NCBI GenBank assembly: GCA_019693395.1
Contig: JAAMXP010001792.1
Location: forward strand, 1 to 64,000
Reading direction: 5' to 3'
Source: Ettlia oleoabundans
Taxonomy: Eukaryota > Chlorophyta > Chlorophyceae > Chlamydomonadales
Length of the DNA: 64,000 nucleotides
The translations under genes were made by a program, and so were the position numbers. The notes below the pieces were generated by a model, which worked only from the letters and a program-made list of their open reading frames with translations, searched no databases and was not told the origin of the DNA. Position 1 is the first letter of the stretch. The number at the start of each line of letters is the position of its first letter. This document shows, piece by piece, positions 12,360 to 23,951 of the stretch.

Positions 12360-13349
12360 CAAAACGCTGGCAGGAGCCAGTTGCAAAAGGTGATTTGAGC
12401 ACCCTCCTGCGAGCAATGTGTACAAAACTGGGGGGAAAACTGCGACCACACCTACAGGGTGAGGTCAGCGCATGCACAGGCGTTCAAAACAAGGATACTG
12501 ATTGCATGGGGCAGCAGAACACAATTTGCACGTGACATGCTGCCACCGTGCCGCCAAAATGGCGGCGGGCGGGTTGCGGCCAAGTAGGTAATGGCTTCCA
12601 GATTGCCAGATAGGCCACTGAACGCGACAAATTTGATGGGCAGGAGGGTGGGTGCATTCTTGCGGCAATGAAAGGAAAGGGCAAAGAAACGCAGAAGGGC
12701 GAGGCATACTTGGCTCAAGGCCAGGGCAGGGAGGAAGAAGGGGAGAGGAGAGGGGAGAGAGCTTAGGGGGTGTTTGGAGAGGTGTTTTGCCTGTCCGGGG
12801 GTCAGCCGATGGAAAGGAAGGCATGCGTGCTTGAAATGCAGGGAGGGTCTGATGGACTGGTGGTGCTGCTGGAGAGATAAAGATGCACAGGGGTAGACAG
12901 AGCAGGGTCCGCTTATGCGATGATGTATTGCAGCTGTGAACGGGAGGGTTAGGGTGGCAACACAGACGGAGACAGAGAGGGCCTGTGGCGGGTGACAGCT
13001 GGGCAAAAGCCACAGTTGTGCATGCCGGTTGTTGCGGCAAGCAAATCCAGCAGGAGGCAGAGAGGGGTAGAGCAACCAATACATGCGACGTGAACAGTGT
13101 GGGGTGCAGCGGACCGTCTCTGGCTGACTCACCAAAGCAGGGTGAAATGCAGCCGAGTGGCTGGAGGCCCAAAGATAATGTGTGCGTGGGGAAAGGGAAG
13201 AATCGTACTACGAAAGTGGATAGAGGACAAGAAGGAAAGCAGTGTCGCAGCATGGCAGAATGTGCCCGTGGCTTGACTTCAGCGATGCACACATCTTGCA
13301 GCAGAGGCTGCACGGCACGGCTGCGCGTACGCAGCCGGGCTTGCTACTG

Positions 13350-16300
13350 CTACTGCTGCAGGTGAGGGAGTGGCTGCGCTTGCCGCCCGCGGCGGCTGCC
13401 CTCTCCGTCTGAGCCGCCTGAGCGCCACGACCAGGTGCGCTGCACGGGGGGCAACCCATTGGGGCCCGCTCGCCGCCCTGCAGAAAGCGGGCAGGCAGCA
13501 AGCAGAGATTGTTTGCATCTGAGCTCCCGCTTCCAAAACCACTGTTAGGAGCTGCGGCGAGCACAAGCAGCATAAAGCAGCTGAGCTGACTAGGCCAGGC
13601 TGCAGGTCGGGTGCAGCAGCACCAAGCATGTCAGCACCAGGCTTCTGCAACCCGCTTGACACTACAGCATTCCCAGGTGAAAATCACACCGCCGTGATGC
13701 ACACAGCCAAGTAACGAACCCGCAAAAGAGCACGTTGCGCACCTGCATTGCCGTGCAGCAGGCTGGAAGGGGTAAGCTTCTGGCCCATGCTCCTAAGACT
13801 CTTGGCAAGCAGGGACACAGCTTTCTTCTTGCTGCCGCTGCCCCCGCTGCTGCTGCTGCTGCCTTGCCCACCCTGCTCTGCCGCCGCTGCAAGGCCCCCG
13901 CTGCTGGCAGCCAGGCTGCTGCCCTGCTCGCCAGCACCGCTGGAAGAATGTGCTCCGCTGGAAGAAGCAGCCAGAGCCTGCCTGGCTGGCACATGGGCGG
14001 CAGCTGAGCTGGCATCCGGGGAGGGCGACGCTCGCTGGCTGCCTGCTGCCCCCAGGCTGCCGCCCGAAGAGGCGGGGCGGTGCGCCATTGTACGCTGCTG
14101 CAGGGTCATTGGCACCGCAGCAGCAGCAGTTGCTGTGGCTGCGGCAGCCGATCGCCGGCTTGCTACGCTTGTGCCCAGCAGGCCGTTGGCGGCCAGCAGG
14201 GCTGGCGCGGGGCTACTAGCATTGCTGTTGGTGCGAGTCTCCAGAATGATGCTGAGGTCGCTCCAGCTGCCGCTAGCATGCAGGTCAATCGCTCCCGCAA
14301 GCCGCCTGCCTGGCCCATGCACCGACTTGTCGCCATTGTCCTTGTGAGCTATTGCCGCCTGGCTGCCCCACTGCGCTGAGGGGCCGCCATGCGCGGCCGG
14401 GTTGGCACGCCGTCGCGGCTTGTTGCTGCGTTCGGGGGAGCGCAAGCTCATGCTGCTATCTGGTTCTGAGGCAGCAAGCCAGGCTTCATCCAAATAGACC
14501 GCCACTGCTGCATGCTGCGCGGCCGCATCCCGTGGAACCAGCGCAGCAGTGGCTGCTGCTTGGCGTTGCTGCGAAGCCGGCGACAGCTGCTGATCAGGTG
14601 CCGCTGCCATGCGTTGCTGCTGCTGCTGCTGGGACTGCTGCTGCTGGAGCCTCATCGACTCCTGGTGCATTGCCAGCGCCTCGTAAAAGTTCTGGCTGCC
14701 GCCCCCGCTGGTCTGACGCTCAGCCAGCGCCGCTGCGGCTTGAAGCTGCAGCAGAGACTGCTGGGCCGCTGCCGCTCCGCCCACGACGGCTGTGTGCAGT
14801 GGCAGTGCTTGTGTTGGTACCTGCATCTGCTCAAAAGGCGACACAGGTAGCCCTGCTGCCGCCTTCAGCTGCACCTGCGGCGGCAGCGGGGGCGGCGCCT
14901 CCTGCTGCTGCCCCGGCATCTCTTCTGGGTCAAACCACTTGGACAGCATGCTCTTCAGCTTGCGCCATGGTGGCAGCGTGCGCTGCGAGGATGTGAACGC
15001 CTCTGCCATCTCCGCACACAGCGTCTCCACAAGGGCATGCAGGCGCAGAGGCGTGCCCACAAACTCCAGCGGCACAGCCTGCACGGCGGGCAGGCATCAG
15101 GGAGTAAATGTTAATCATTACCTGTCTGGGATACTTGATACTTTGATCGTAAGCACCTACTATGACGGCCTCCTAGGTGGTCCTAGGTGGGAAGGCAGCG
15201 TACCAGACCAGAAGGCGGGCGACAGAGTGTTGCGATAGATCACCTTGAGGCAGCGGCCGTAAGCGGGTGTGGGCTGCGCAATTGCAAACTGGTCCCTGAA
15301 GCGAGGGTCCACCAGGCACCAGTGAGACAGGGACCCGTCGGTCCGCCCCGCGCACATGATGAACTCATGCGACAGCTTCTCTAGGCAGCTAGGCTGCACG
15401 TTGTGGCGGTGACCAGGGTCGGCTGCAGGGCAGCAGCGGTCGGATGGAACAGGGGTCAGGGGTTGGAAAACTGGGTGGGAACAAGCTGAGTGCAGACTTT
15501 GTTCTCTCCGTGGGCGCTTGGAACATGTGGTTCAATTAAACTCAAAAGGAATCATGAAAGCGACAATACAACAGCAACAGTGCATCGCTGTGTGATTATG
15601 AGGGAAAAATACGCACCCACCTGGGTTGTTGCGCTTGAGGTAGCATGCATACCCCAGGTCCTGCAGCTGCCCCACTAGGCTGGCCAGATCCAGCTGGCCG
15701 TCTGGAGTGCGGCAGCAGGTGGACCGCATCGCGCGCAGGTCTTGCAGCAGCTGCGGGGGAGAAAGGGGAGGTGCCGGGGAGTAACGGTTGGAAAGTGTGC
15801 ACATGAATGCGCATTGGTGCGGCATGCTACTGCTTTCAAGCTTTCAATGACGGATCAGTGAATGGGATCAGTGACCGGCAGCCAATCAGAGTATCTGAGT
15901 GGCAGGTGCACAGCATGACCCAACACCTCGGTGGATGGTTATGAGAAGCACTACAACACAACACCCGCCGCGCCCTGTTCTCCTTGCCCTTCTGCTCACA
16001 TCTAGTTCGAACTCCATGACAGGGCGGCCGAGGTAGATGATGCGCTGCAGCAGGCCGCTGGGCAGGCGGACGGAGGGGTCGCCGCCATGCGCGCTGCTGT
16101 TGCCGTCATCGTGCACCGAGGGGTTGAGACGGGCTAGCCGCTCGCTGGCGCCTCCCTTGCCACGGTGGGAGAGTTCTAGGTCGAAAAGCGCGGAAGAGGT
16201 GGAGGAGTCTTTGCCATGGGAGGGGTCATCCTGTCCCTGCAGTTGGCAGGAGCGGGCAATGGGCGGGTGAGCAAGGGTGCACGGACGGCACAAAGGGGGT

Positions 16301-16740
16301 CCAGTGGTGGTGGCGCACGGGAAAGCGCACTAGACCACAGTCAGCTGCAGGAGCAGGTGTGGCCATCCAGAGCGAAAGGATGGCAGTATGGAGCTTGGAG
16401 AACAACTTTATTGTTTAAATGCAGGGGTAGCGAAGTTTGGCTTTCTGGGCCCCCCTGCGCCGTCGCACTCCGCAACTCGAGCCGCTCGCCGGGGCCCTGC
16501 CCTGCTGTTCACGCACTGGCCGCCTGCCTGGGGCAACGCGGCCGGGCATCTCTACGTTCTTAAGCATCTCTGTACCTCGAAGGAGCTGGGGCAAGCAGGT
16601 GGGACCGTGGGGTCCGAGCGAGGGTGCCGTCGGGCACTTACGCTGCGGTAGGAGCCTTCTCCGACTAGCTTGCCACGTGAAAAGCTTCTGGTGAAGCTTC
16701 CGTTGCGGCGCAGGCCGAAGACCGCGCCAAACACGCCCAT
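13350..16740 (-). CDS. DUF506 / plant PDDEXK-like protein with long low-complexity tail
   Basis: Member of the plant DUF506 family (PF04720, PDDEXK-like fold, function unclear). Exons in transcript order: 16740-16642, 16236-16000, 15750-15621, 15422-15244, 15078-13743, and tentatively 13477-13350, giving 702 aa. Core evidence: LQDLGYACYLKRNNPG, then SHWCLVDPRFRDQFAIAQPT, then PLEFVGTPLRLHALVETLCAEM and the hallmark PPWRKLKSMLSKWFDPEE. The N-terminus is MGVFGAVFGLRRNGS. After the domain come about 400 residues of Gln/Ala/Ser-rich sequence. The last exon is uncertain. Joining at donor 13742 to acceptor 13478 ends in QPLPHLQQ; a nearer acceptor gives a four-residue end (EAWC); reading through would stop at 13684. 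The domain call is strong, the 3' end weak. Confidence 0.78.
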
Positions 16741-17764
16741 TTGGCAGCGTGCCGCTGGCTAGAGCGCGGTGTGCTCAATACGCCGGCTAGAGGTCATGGC
16801 AGATCTGCAGCAAAGCCTACACCGCGCTGTTGGACCGGGGTGAAAAGGGGTGCACAAAACCACGTGCGCCAGCTGACGTCGGATCAAAGGGGACATTTCT
16901 TGGGGCCACTTTATGCAGGGTGAGCTGCCATGTTTCCGCGCAACGTCTATACAATATTACTACTAGAGCATTGGGGAGGAACGGTGCGCCGTACCTCGCC
17001 CCTTGATTCGGGGCGGATACTGCCGGTGCCAGAGCTGAGTTGGGGCGGAGCAGAAGCGAGAAATGGGATATCTAGAAAACAAAGAAGCCAGAGTTTCTCG
17101 AGAATAGTAGAGCCAGCAGCCCACTTCAGGGAATGCTCCAGACCAGCTGCTGCGCCGCAGCGGCTTGGCTGCGCTGCGGTGCACCTGCGGTAATGTAGCA
17201 ATCCACAAGTTGCAGCTCTCGTTGCCTTCCCAGACCCCTAGCAGTGTACACGACAAGTTTGGCGTCGGCAGCAAGCAAAGCCTGCACCCAGGAGGCTCCG
17301 CCCGTTACAAGGCTTCCCAAACGCCATCAAGCTTTCCCACAAAATCGACAGTCACAAGTGGTTTCCATAGCGTTTATAACATCGTGACATTATGTGCATA
17401 CCAGTATGATGACCGGATTCCTCTTGTGTGCCTGGCTCATGAAGTCTTCTGTGGTGCTGGGCCACCTCAGCAACGGCGGTCGGGCCGTGGGCCAGCCGCC
17501 ACGTCACGACTCCATTCAGGGCTATGTGCCACCCTGCCTGAACCTTGATGTGGTGCTTAGTCATTATACGCATGGGGCCCATTGCAAGGAAACTTCTACA
17601 ACGTGAATGCCGCTGTTCCCCTCCCTGCAAGCTCCACCTCAAACAGCAGCCTCTCACCGCTGCGCAGCGAACAAAGCACACTGGGTGGCGCCATCGCTCT
17701 CACTCAATTCATCGAGCGTGTCGTTGCATCGTTCCATCGACACCTTTATCGCCAGGACGCTAAC
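16741..17764. promoter_or_regulatory. Divergent 5' region between DUF506 and DUF3067 genes
   Basis: About 1 kb between divergent start codons. No conserved coding segment is seen in any frame, and no exon fits either neighbour by phase. Presumably both promoters and 5' UTRs. Confidence 0.35.
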
Positions 17765-18847
17765 ATGGCCACCATAGCCGCTTCCTGCACATCTCTCTGC
17801 GCTTGCAGCTTTGCGGGCGGCCGCAGCAAGCTGTCAATGCCTGCTTTCCGATCCAGAGGTGCGATCGCCAGCTTCGCCACACAGCCGCGGGCCCTGCAGC
17901 CCCGGGGGGGAGGCGGCCCGTTGCCGTGAGTAGCCGCCGCCCAGGCACCCCTGGGCGATATTTTTCACTCAAGTGTGCTTATGTTCCACAAGCCACCAGC
18001 CCAGCCCTTGTTGCCTGCCCTTGCAGGGACTCTCCCACGTCGGCAAGCAAGTCAGCGCAAATCTGTGCAAGCACAGGGTACAGGGCAGGACGCTGTGGGT
18101 AGCTGGATCGACCTGGCCAGCTTTGTGAGCTCGGGCGGCAACAGTGGCGGGCGCACGCCATATGATGAGCTGGCGGACAGGATTGGGCGGGATGTGTACA
18201 TTGATGTGGCAGGCTGGCACCTGTGAGTGAAACAGTGATGGAAGCGTTTGGGCACCAGGACTGGCAGCGGCCAAAGGGCGCATGCTATGTAACAGTTGAA
18301 TTATGCACCCACAGCTGCAGAAAATATGCCATGCAGCATGGGGCGCCATTTTTCGCCGCTGGAAATCTCACCTATGTGTTTTTTGGTTCCTGGCATGCCA
18401 GCTACCTGCCCATGTTGATTGCTTGGCCCTCCTGGGCTCCCATTCGCAGGTACCTAAAGGATGTCAAGGTGGGGCAGGGACTCTCCCTGGCACAAGGGCT
18501 TGCAGCTCAACTGGGCCCCAAGCTGCAGGCTGAGCGACGGTTCCGGGAGACTGACCTGGATATGCTAAAGAAAGTGCCGATTAAGCTGGGTGGCGGCAAG
18601 GTGGTTGTGTCGCTGGCGGAGGTGATGCCCTCTGGATGCATGCGAGACTTGGAGCGGGGTAAGTTTTTGGTTGCACATGAGCTGGTTGTTTCGTTTCATG
18701 ATGATATGCTACAACAGAAATGGCAGGCAGCAAAGTGCACAGGCGCCTAGCGAGATGTCTGATGCCAAATTGCTCAGCTGGCCCGCCCTTGGGATGTTGC
18801 TGCCCCGTGTACCTGCAGCCTGCGAGGACTATGCAAGGGACAGCTGA
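17765..18847 (+). CDS. Plastid-targeted DUF3067 family protein
   Basis: Small protein of the cyanobacterial/plastid DUF3067 family, function unknown. Exons: 17765-17925, 18027-18222, 18450-18658, 18819-18847 (TGA). Exon 1 encodes a typical chloroplast transit peptide (MATIAASCTSLCACSFAGG, then Ser/Arg/Ala-rich). The conserved core is YDELADRIGRDVYIDVAGWH, YLKDVKVGQGLSLAQGLAAQ, FRETDLDMLKKVPIKLGGGK, VSLAEVMPSG and RDLERACEDYARDS. Exons 2-4 join in perfect phase. Exon 1 does not: it is one base too long for the frame of exon 2. A run of seven G at 17904-17910 is the likely site; one G fewer restores the frame. So exon 1 could carry a consensus error, or translation may begin elsewhere, for instance at an ATG at 17981. 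Family assignment is from remembered conserved motifs and is fairly secure. Confidence 0.7.
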
Positions 18848-18933
18848 TGTAACTAATGCTGGATAGTGTTCCAAGGGTTATCATAACACCGCCATATATA
18901 TATCATTATCTGAGTGGTTTGCCATAATATGAC

Positions 18934-18938
18934 TGTAA
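18934..18938 (+). terminator. TGTAA poly(A) signal
   Basis: TGTAA about 87 nt after the DUF3067 stop codon. Another TGTAA overlaps the region just after the stop (18848-18852), but its spacing is too short to be the likely one. Confidence 0.45.
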
Positions 18939-19136
18939 TAAACTCATCTTCTGCCAGCCCTCGAACCCTGCGCTGTCGCCGCTGTGCTCACCCATCACAC
19001 AAGATGTGGGCAGGATGTGTGTTAAATTTTGGGCACGCTCTCTGCACGCGCTGCAAGCGGATACATAGTGCACTTAAACCGTCAACTTGCGCCGGCTTTG
19101 AGGGCCCTAGCTAATCGTGTAGGAGAACAGTGCGCC

Positions 19137-22100
19137 ATGTCTTCCGCTTGCCTTCGGGCCTTCACGGCCCGCCCGTACAGCTACAGGGTCACTGGTAGGA
19201 CACATGTGCTTGCTCAGGCCACTGCGGGCTCTGCCAAGACGGCTGGCGCTCCAGTTGCTATCAAGCTGAAGGACGCTGGCGTGAACACCCGACAGGGCAC
19301 TAGCCGGCAAGTGCAGCACCCTGAGTGTGATCTGCGCTGGGAGACCCTGCGCCTGAAGGATTGTTGTGCCGCTGCCGCCAGTGCGTTGGGTCAGCGGCGG
19401 CCGCCCGGCAGAGTTGAAACAGCACAGCGTCACGTGTTTTGCTTGGAACCCTGTAATGCCGCCCCTTGTTTCCTGCAGCAAGCAGAATGAGGACCGTTAC
19501 CAGCTAGAGGTGAGCCGTGGGCTACTCCCGTTGTACACCTGCGTGGCAGCTTCTTTGTCTCAAGCTTTGCTTGGCCAGACCACTTCAGCATATCTGCATC
19601 TGTGCGGGTACCGCAAATGTTGTCATCTGGGACCCGTGTTGAGACCAGCAGGCTTCAGGTTGGAACACACCACTACCATGCATAAGCAGCGGCCTTCTCT
19701 GTTGGTTGATTTCCATCTCTTCCCCCACCCCGCTGTCAACAGCCCGAACGTCATCTGACACCTCTTTCGTCTTCCTACCTACCTTGCCGCTTTCTGCCCT
19801 TACACACCGACGTACTCACACATAAACAAAATCCTCACACGCAGGTGGCAGAGGGTGCTGTGGATGAAGGAGTGCCGGAGGTTTACGCCGCTGTGTTTGA
19901 CGGCCACGGCGGTTATGCTACAGCCGACTGGCTGGTGGCCAACCTGCTCAAATACGTGGAGAAGTACTGGCAGGGGGCCAATGCGGTGGAGGCAGCCATC
20001 ACAGAAGCGTTCATTCAGGCAGACAAGGTGGGTTCGGTTGATGAAGAGCTAGGAGGTAGGAGTCAGGCAGCGGCAGCAGCTATGGCGTGTCAGGGCGCTG
20101 TAAGGTGGCAGTAACATCTGGCAATGGGCTCGTATGAAGCAGGGTGCTTCAATGCGCGTTTGTTGTAAGGCGGGTCAGAACGAACAACAGAGCAGCGCCA
20201 TCAATGCTGCGTTGCTGCTGAGGCTCCCTACCCTGGCCCTTGCTGCACTGAAACCTGCCCTGGTGCCTGCCATGCCTTGGCGCTGTCACACCCCTGTCAC
20301 ACACAGCGGGTTCCACGGGTGTCCTTGCTCATTTTGTTCGCAGAAAATTTTGTCCCCCAAGGGTGGCTTTATGGGCATGGTTGGCGAGCGCGGCGTGGGC
20401 GGCAGCAAGTGCGGCAGCACAGCGGCGGTTGCAATAATCTACAAAATTAAGGTGGGTGAAACTGCCTGCTGACTGTTAACTGCTGACCAGGGCGCCCATT
20501 CTGTCCAACGTCATTCCTGTGTGTAAGTGCATCGTACGTATAGGGGGGTTGGAAAGGGTGGGCTGGAGAGGCGGGGAAACTGTGCTGCATGCCCTTCTGC
20601 ACCTTGCTGTGCTTCGCCGTGCTGAGACCACTCCACCTGAGTGACAGCGCATCAGGGTGGGAAGCAGGCAGCTTTGCGGCTGCATGCCGCCCCCGCTCTC
20701 GCCCCTACCTGCCGGCTGCTGATACCCTTGTCTGCCTGTCGCAGGGCAAAAGCCAGTTGCTGACTGCCAACTCTGGAGACGCGCGCATCCTGCTGGTGCG
20801 GGGCGGCCAGGCGATCCAGCTGACCGAGGATCACGTGCCAGGTTAGCACCGCCGGTACCATGCCCTTCCTTAACTCCTTGATATGAGGTGTCATGCGTGG
20901 ACCCGTGTGCTGGTGCAGTCCCCTGCATTCTTAGGGCTGCCATGCCACTATGTTGCTCTCCTTATCTGTGGCAAGCATGCCGTGACACCGCCTGAAAACG
21001 GCAGCACACCATATAGATGTGAAGCAGCGAACACAATTGTTGCTGTCCATCTTGCCTGCCTAGCCGTGTTGCCAGCACGACATGCACACGTAGCGCTTGT
21101 GGCATGCCCTGGTGTTCTGTTTCTGCCGTGCTAAGCAGTGCTTTGCAGTGCTTGCTGTGCAGCAGGGCACCCATGCGGATGTTTTGCTTGACCCCTCCAT
21201 CTCTATCAGTGTGCACACTGCTGCACCATGCCATGCTGTGCCTTGTGTGTGTGGTGTAGACAATGAGGATGAGCGCAACCGCATCGAGCGCTTCAACCCC
21301 AACCCCAAGATGCCGCTGGTGAGCGTCGCTGGTTGGCTGGGTTTCCGTCTTCCACCCATAACCCTATGGTCAAAGTAGCTTGTGTCACGTCTCCGCGATA
21401 TTGCTTGGCGGCCTCTCTTGGTGCACCAGAGGGCAAGCCACACACCCCTCACCGCCTCCTACCTACCCGGACCCCCCTGTGTTGCCAGGTGCGGTATGTG
21501 GGCGGCACCTGGCGTGTGGGTGGGCTGCTGGCGCTGTCCCGCGCCTTTGGCGACGCTTACCTCAAGGGCTCCGACCAGTTTGAGGGCGTCTCCTTCTACG
21601 CATCAGACAGCTACGCGTCCGGCTTTGGTGAGCAGGGGCTGCACCAGGACCGACAGCCAGTAAAGAAGGGGCAGGCTGAGGTGGTGGGGTGGGTGGTAAG
21701 ATTGGGTGGTGGGTGGTAGGTGGGGGTTGGTTGGGCGGCGTGCATGGCACCCCAATGCGTGGAGTGTTCTCTGTCGACAAATATGCAGTGCCATCACCCA
21801 CATGACTAATTCACCACCCACCCACCCACCAAACCTGATGCACCCCTATGTCATTGCAGGCGTGATTGCTGAGCCCTACACCTCTCTTACCGACCTCACA
21901 GACGAGGACAGCTGGCTCATTGTCACCTCAGATGGATTGCTGGCTAACGTCGAGCGTGGTGGTGGCGGCGGTCTCAGGTGCGGGGCTTTGTGGGGTGGGA
22001 TGGCGTAGGGTTGGGTAGGCTAGGATGGACGTACGGTGGTGTGCAGTGCAGGGCAGTGCCTGGACCTCATAGTGATACTGCCAGCTCACTAGTGGCAGCA

Positions 22101-22593
22101 CAGTGGTGGATGAAGGGTGCGCTCCAAAGGTGAACCAGCAGTAAGTTGGCAGCTTCGGCCCCATGTTGGGCCACTGAGGTGGGGTCCATGAGTCTGGATG
22201 GTGGCACCAGCCTTGCTTCAATCCGGTGTGGGTTGTTGGATTGGGGTTGGGTGGGCTGAGGGGGACAAACCGCTTCGCCGCCATAATTGATTTGGATGTT
22301 GCAATACTCTCTTCATTTCTGCCGCCCAAACAACTCATCTGTGAAACTTTCCCCCGCATTTTTGACTCCCTTTGTTGCGAAAATTGTGCCTCATTTAATC
22401 ATCCATCCATGTGTCTGTCCGTCCCCATGCACCCATTCACCCCCTCGTGCCCCGCAGCAATGAGGATGTGGTGTCCATCTGCAACAAGATGGCTTCCAAG
22501 TCGTGTGACGAAATTGCGGCGGAGCTGACCAAGCAGGCGGTGGCAGCAGGCAGCACTGATGACATTACGACCGTGGTGCTCAAGCTCAAGTGA
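19137..22593 (+). CDS. PP2C-type Ser/Thr protein phosphatase, probably plastid, 345 aa
   Basis: Metal-dependent PPM/PP2C phosphatase that removes phosphate from Ser/Thr residues. Exons: 19137-19310, 19486-19509, 19845-20027, 20344-20451, 20745-20841, 21260-21318, 21489-21627, 21860-21977, 22458-22593 (TGA). They sum to 346 codons in frame. Motifs: TRQGTSRQNEDRY spans the first junction (acidic residues about 60-61); VFDGHGG (Asp85, Gly86, metal binding); CGSTAAVAI; LTANSGDARI; LALSRAFGD (about 232-237); LIVTSDGLL (Asp286); GSTDDITTVVL (Asp335/336). The metal-binding residues are therefore intact. The first ~45 residues (MSSACLRAFTARPYSYRVTG) resemble a chloroplast transit peptide. Exon 2 is a 24-bp microexon encoding NEDRYQLE, and the exon 1 donor (GTGCAG) is weak. 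The substrate is unknown. The GGG-rich loop near residue 293 is unusual. Confidence 0.92.
21675..21833. repeat. G-rich and C-rich complementary tracts within PP2C intron 7
   Basis: Within intron 21628-21859, a GGTGG/GGGTGG-rich tract (about 21679-21730) is followed by a CACC/CCCACC tract (about 21806-21831). The two are largely complementary and could pair in RNA or form G-quadruplex-like structure. Confidence 0.5.
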
Positions 22594-23951
22594 AGCATCC
22601 TCAGCTGGTTCCGAAAGCTCAGGCAGAAACTGTCTTTACATGGCGATGAAGCTCAAATAGGACTTTCTCAATTGATTGCGTTGTTAGCTGGCGCTGAAGC
22701 TTGAATGCTGAGCGTGGCAGGTGGCAAGCTGAGCCCCGGCTTGACTGCTCGTGGACTGCACATACCACCACATGTGTTGCCCGAGTTGTGCAAAGAGCCG
22801 GCTTGAGGTGCCACCACCTGCCGGCATCAGCCATGCTGGGCTCGTGTTGCTGCTGCCCCTGAATGACGGCTAACTGAGGGCTTGAGGCTACCAGTGCCTT
22901 TGTACCCCCTAATTCATACTCTCCACTGCTGTTATTGGGATTTGTTTTGTTTGTTTGGCGTCTGGAGTACTTGGGTGATCTCCCGCTTCTACAGTGCCGG
23001 ACCACCCAGCTTATGGCTACCCTCCCAGCCACCCTGCAAGGAATGCCTTTTGGGACACCCTTTCCCCCATTGAGTTGATGCAGGAAATGCACGAACCCAT
23101 TTGCTCCTCCCTGCTGCTGTTCGTTTCATTTCACATCTCTGAACCCAAACGTTTTGATCCCCTCCTTTCATTCTCATCTCACAAAGCTTGCATCAACACC
23201 TTGCATCCTTCCTGGACTGAATGCTGCCAAACGGAGCCCGCAAGTGCCGTTAGAGGTTTCTACTCTGTGCCGGCAGCGTCTGGGGACTTGCCAGTGCAAA
23301 TGATATTGAGTGTCATCTCATATCTCTGATCGGCAGATGATGTGGTGTTTCAGCGACTGAGGATTCCTCCCAACGGTGTTCAAGGGTGCTGTGGCAGCAC
23401 CGCTTGCCAGTCATGCCGCGGCAGGCCTGTGGCGATGCCGCTGCAGTGGGGACTCGTGTGCGGTTCAATGTGGGGTGCTACCGTTTTGACCAGGCGTGTT
23501 CTGGGCGTAGCGTGAGTGGAGAACGGATACTCTTCTGGGTGGCCGGCAGAGTGACAGGGTTCAGCTGAGGGGGCCCAGCGGGGGCCGCGGGGGCGCACCC
23601 ACGTGGCCACGTAGGATTGGCAGCGCTACCTCTCCACTAGGGCCCTCGTGGATGTCCAAGTGCGAGGAACATCATCACTCATAAGACAGGACAGCCGGTG
23701 TTCAGCACTCCCTGGGTAGGCCAGCTGCAGCTTGGGAAGAACCTGCCCGCTCCCTGCCGCTGGGTTCGTCGATTGACTTGCAGGACTCCCAGCAACGCAT
23801 CGTGGTCCGTCCATTACCAGGCTGCCCAGCAGGCACCTGTACTGCTACCTCGCGGTCCGCCGGCGACGCCGGTTTGGCGGCGGGGGTGTTCCTTTTCTTC
23901 TCCACCTCAGCAATGGCAACCGACAGTCAACTTGTATGGTAGCAACCTAGC
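22594..23951. other. Intergenic region, PP2C to PQ-loop gene
   Basis: About 1.36 kb with no recognised gene. Open frames on both strands (for example 22619-23092 minus) lack family motifs and splice support. Presumably PP2C 3' UTR plus the PQ-loop gene promoter. Confidence 0.4.

Larger units (their letters stand above)
11995..13349. other. Convergent intergenic region (3' UTRs)
   Basis: No gene supported. It lies between the stop codons of the unknown plus-strand gene and the minus-strand DUF506 gene, with opposing TGTAA signals at 12331 and 12359. The longest minus-strand open frames at 12452-13313 run through purine/pyrimidine-biased, low-complexity sequence and look like UTR. Confidence 0.45.

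Noticed and set aside
12452..13313. Long minus-strand ORFs (227 and 282 codons)
   Set aside because: Composition-driven frames in a purine-rich 3' region; no motifs, no splice chain, both overlap each other in different frames.
14352..14996. 214-codon plus-strand ORF opposite the DUF506 exon
   Set aside because: Antisense shadow of the CAG/GCA-rich coding tail, giving Leu/Ala/Pro-rich nonsense.
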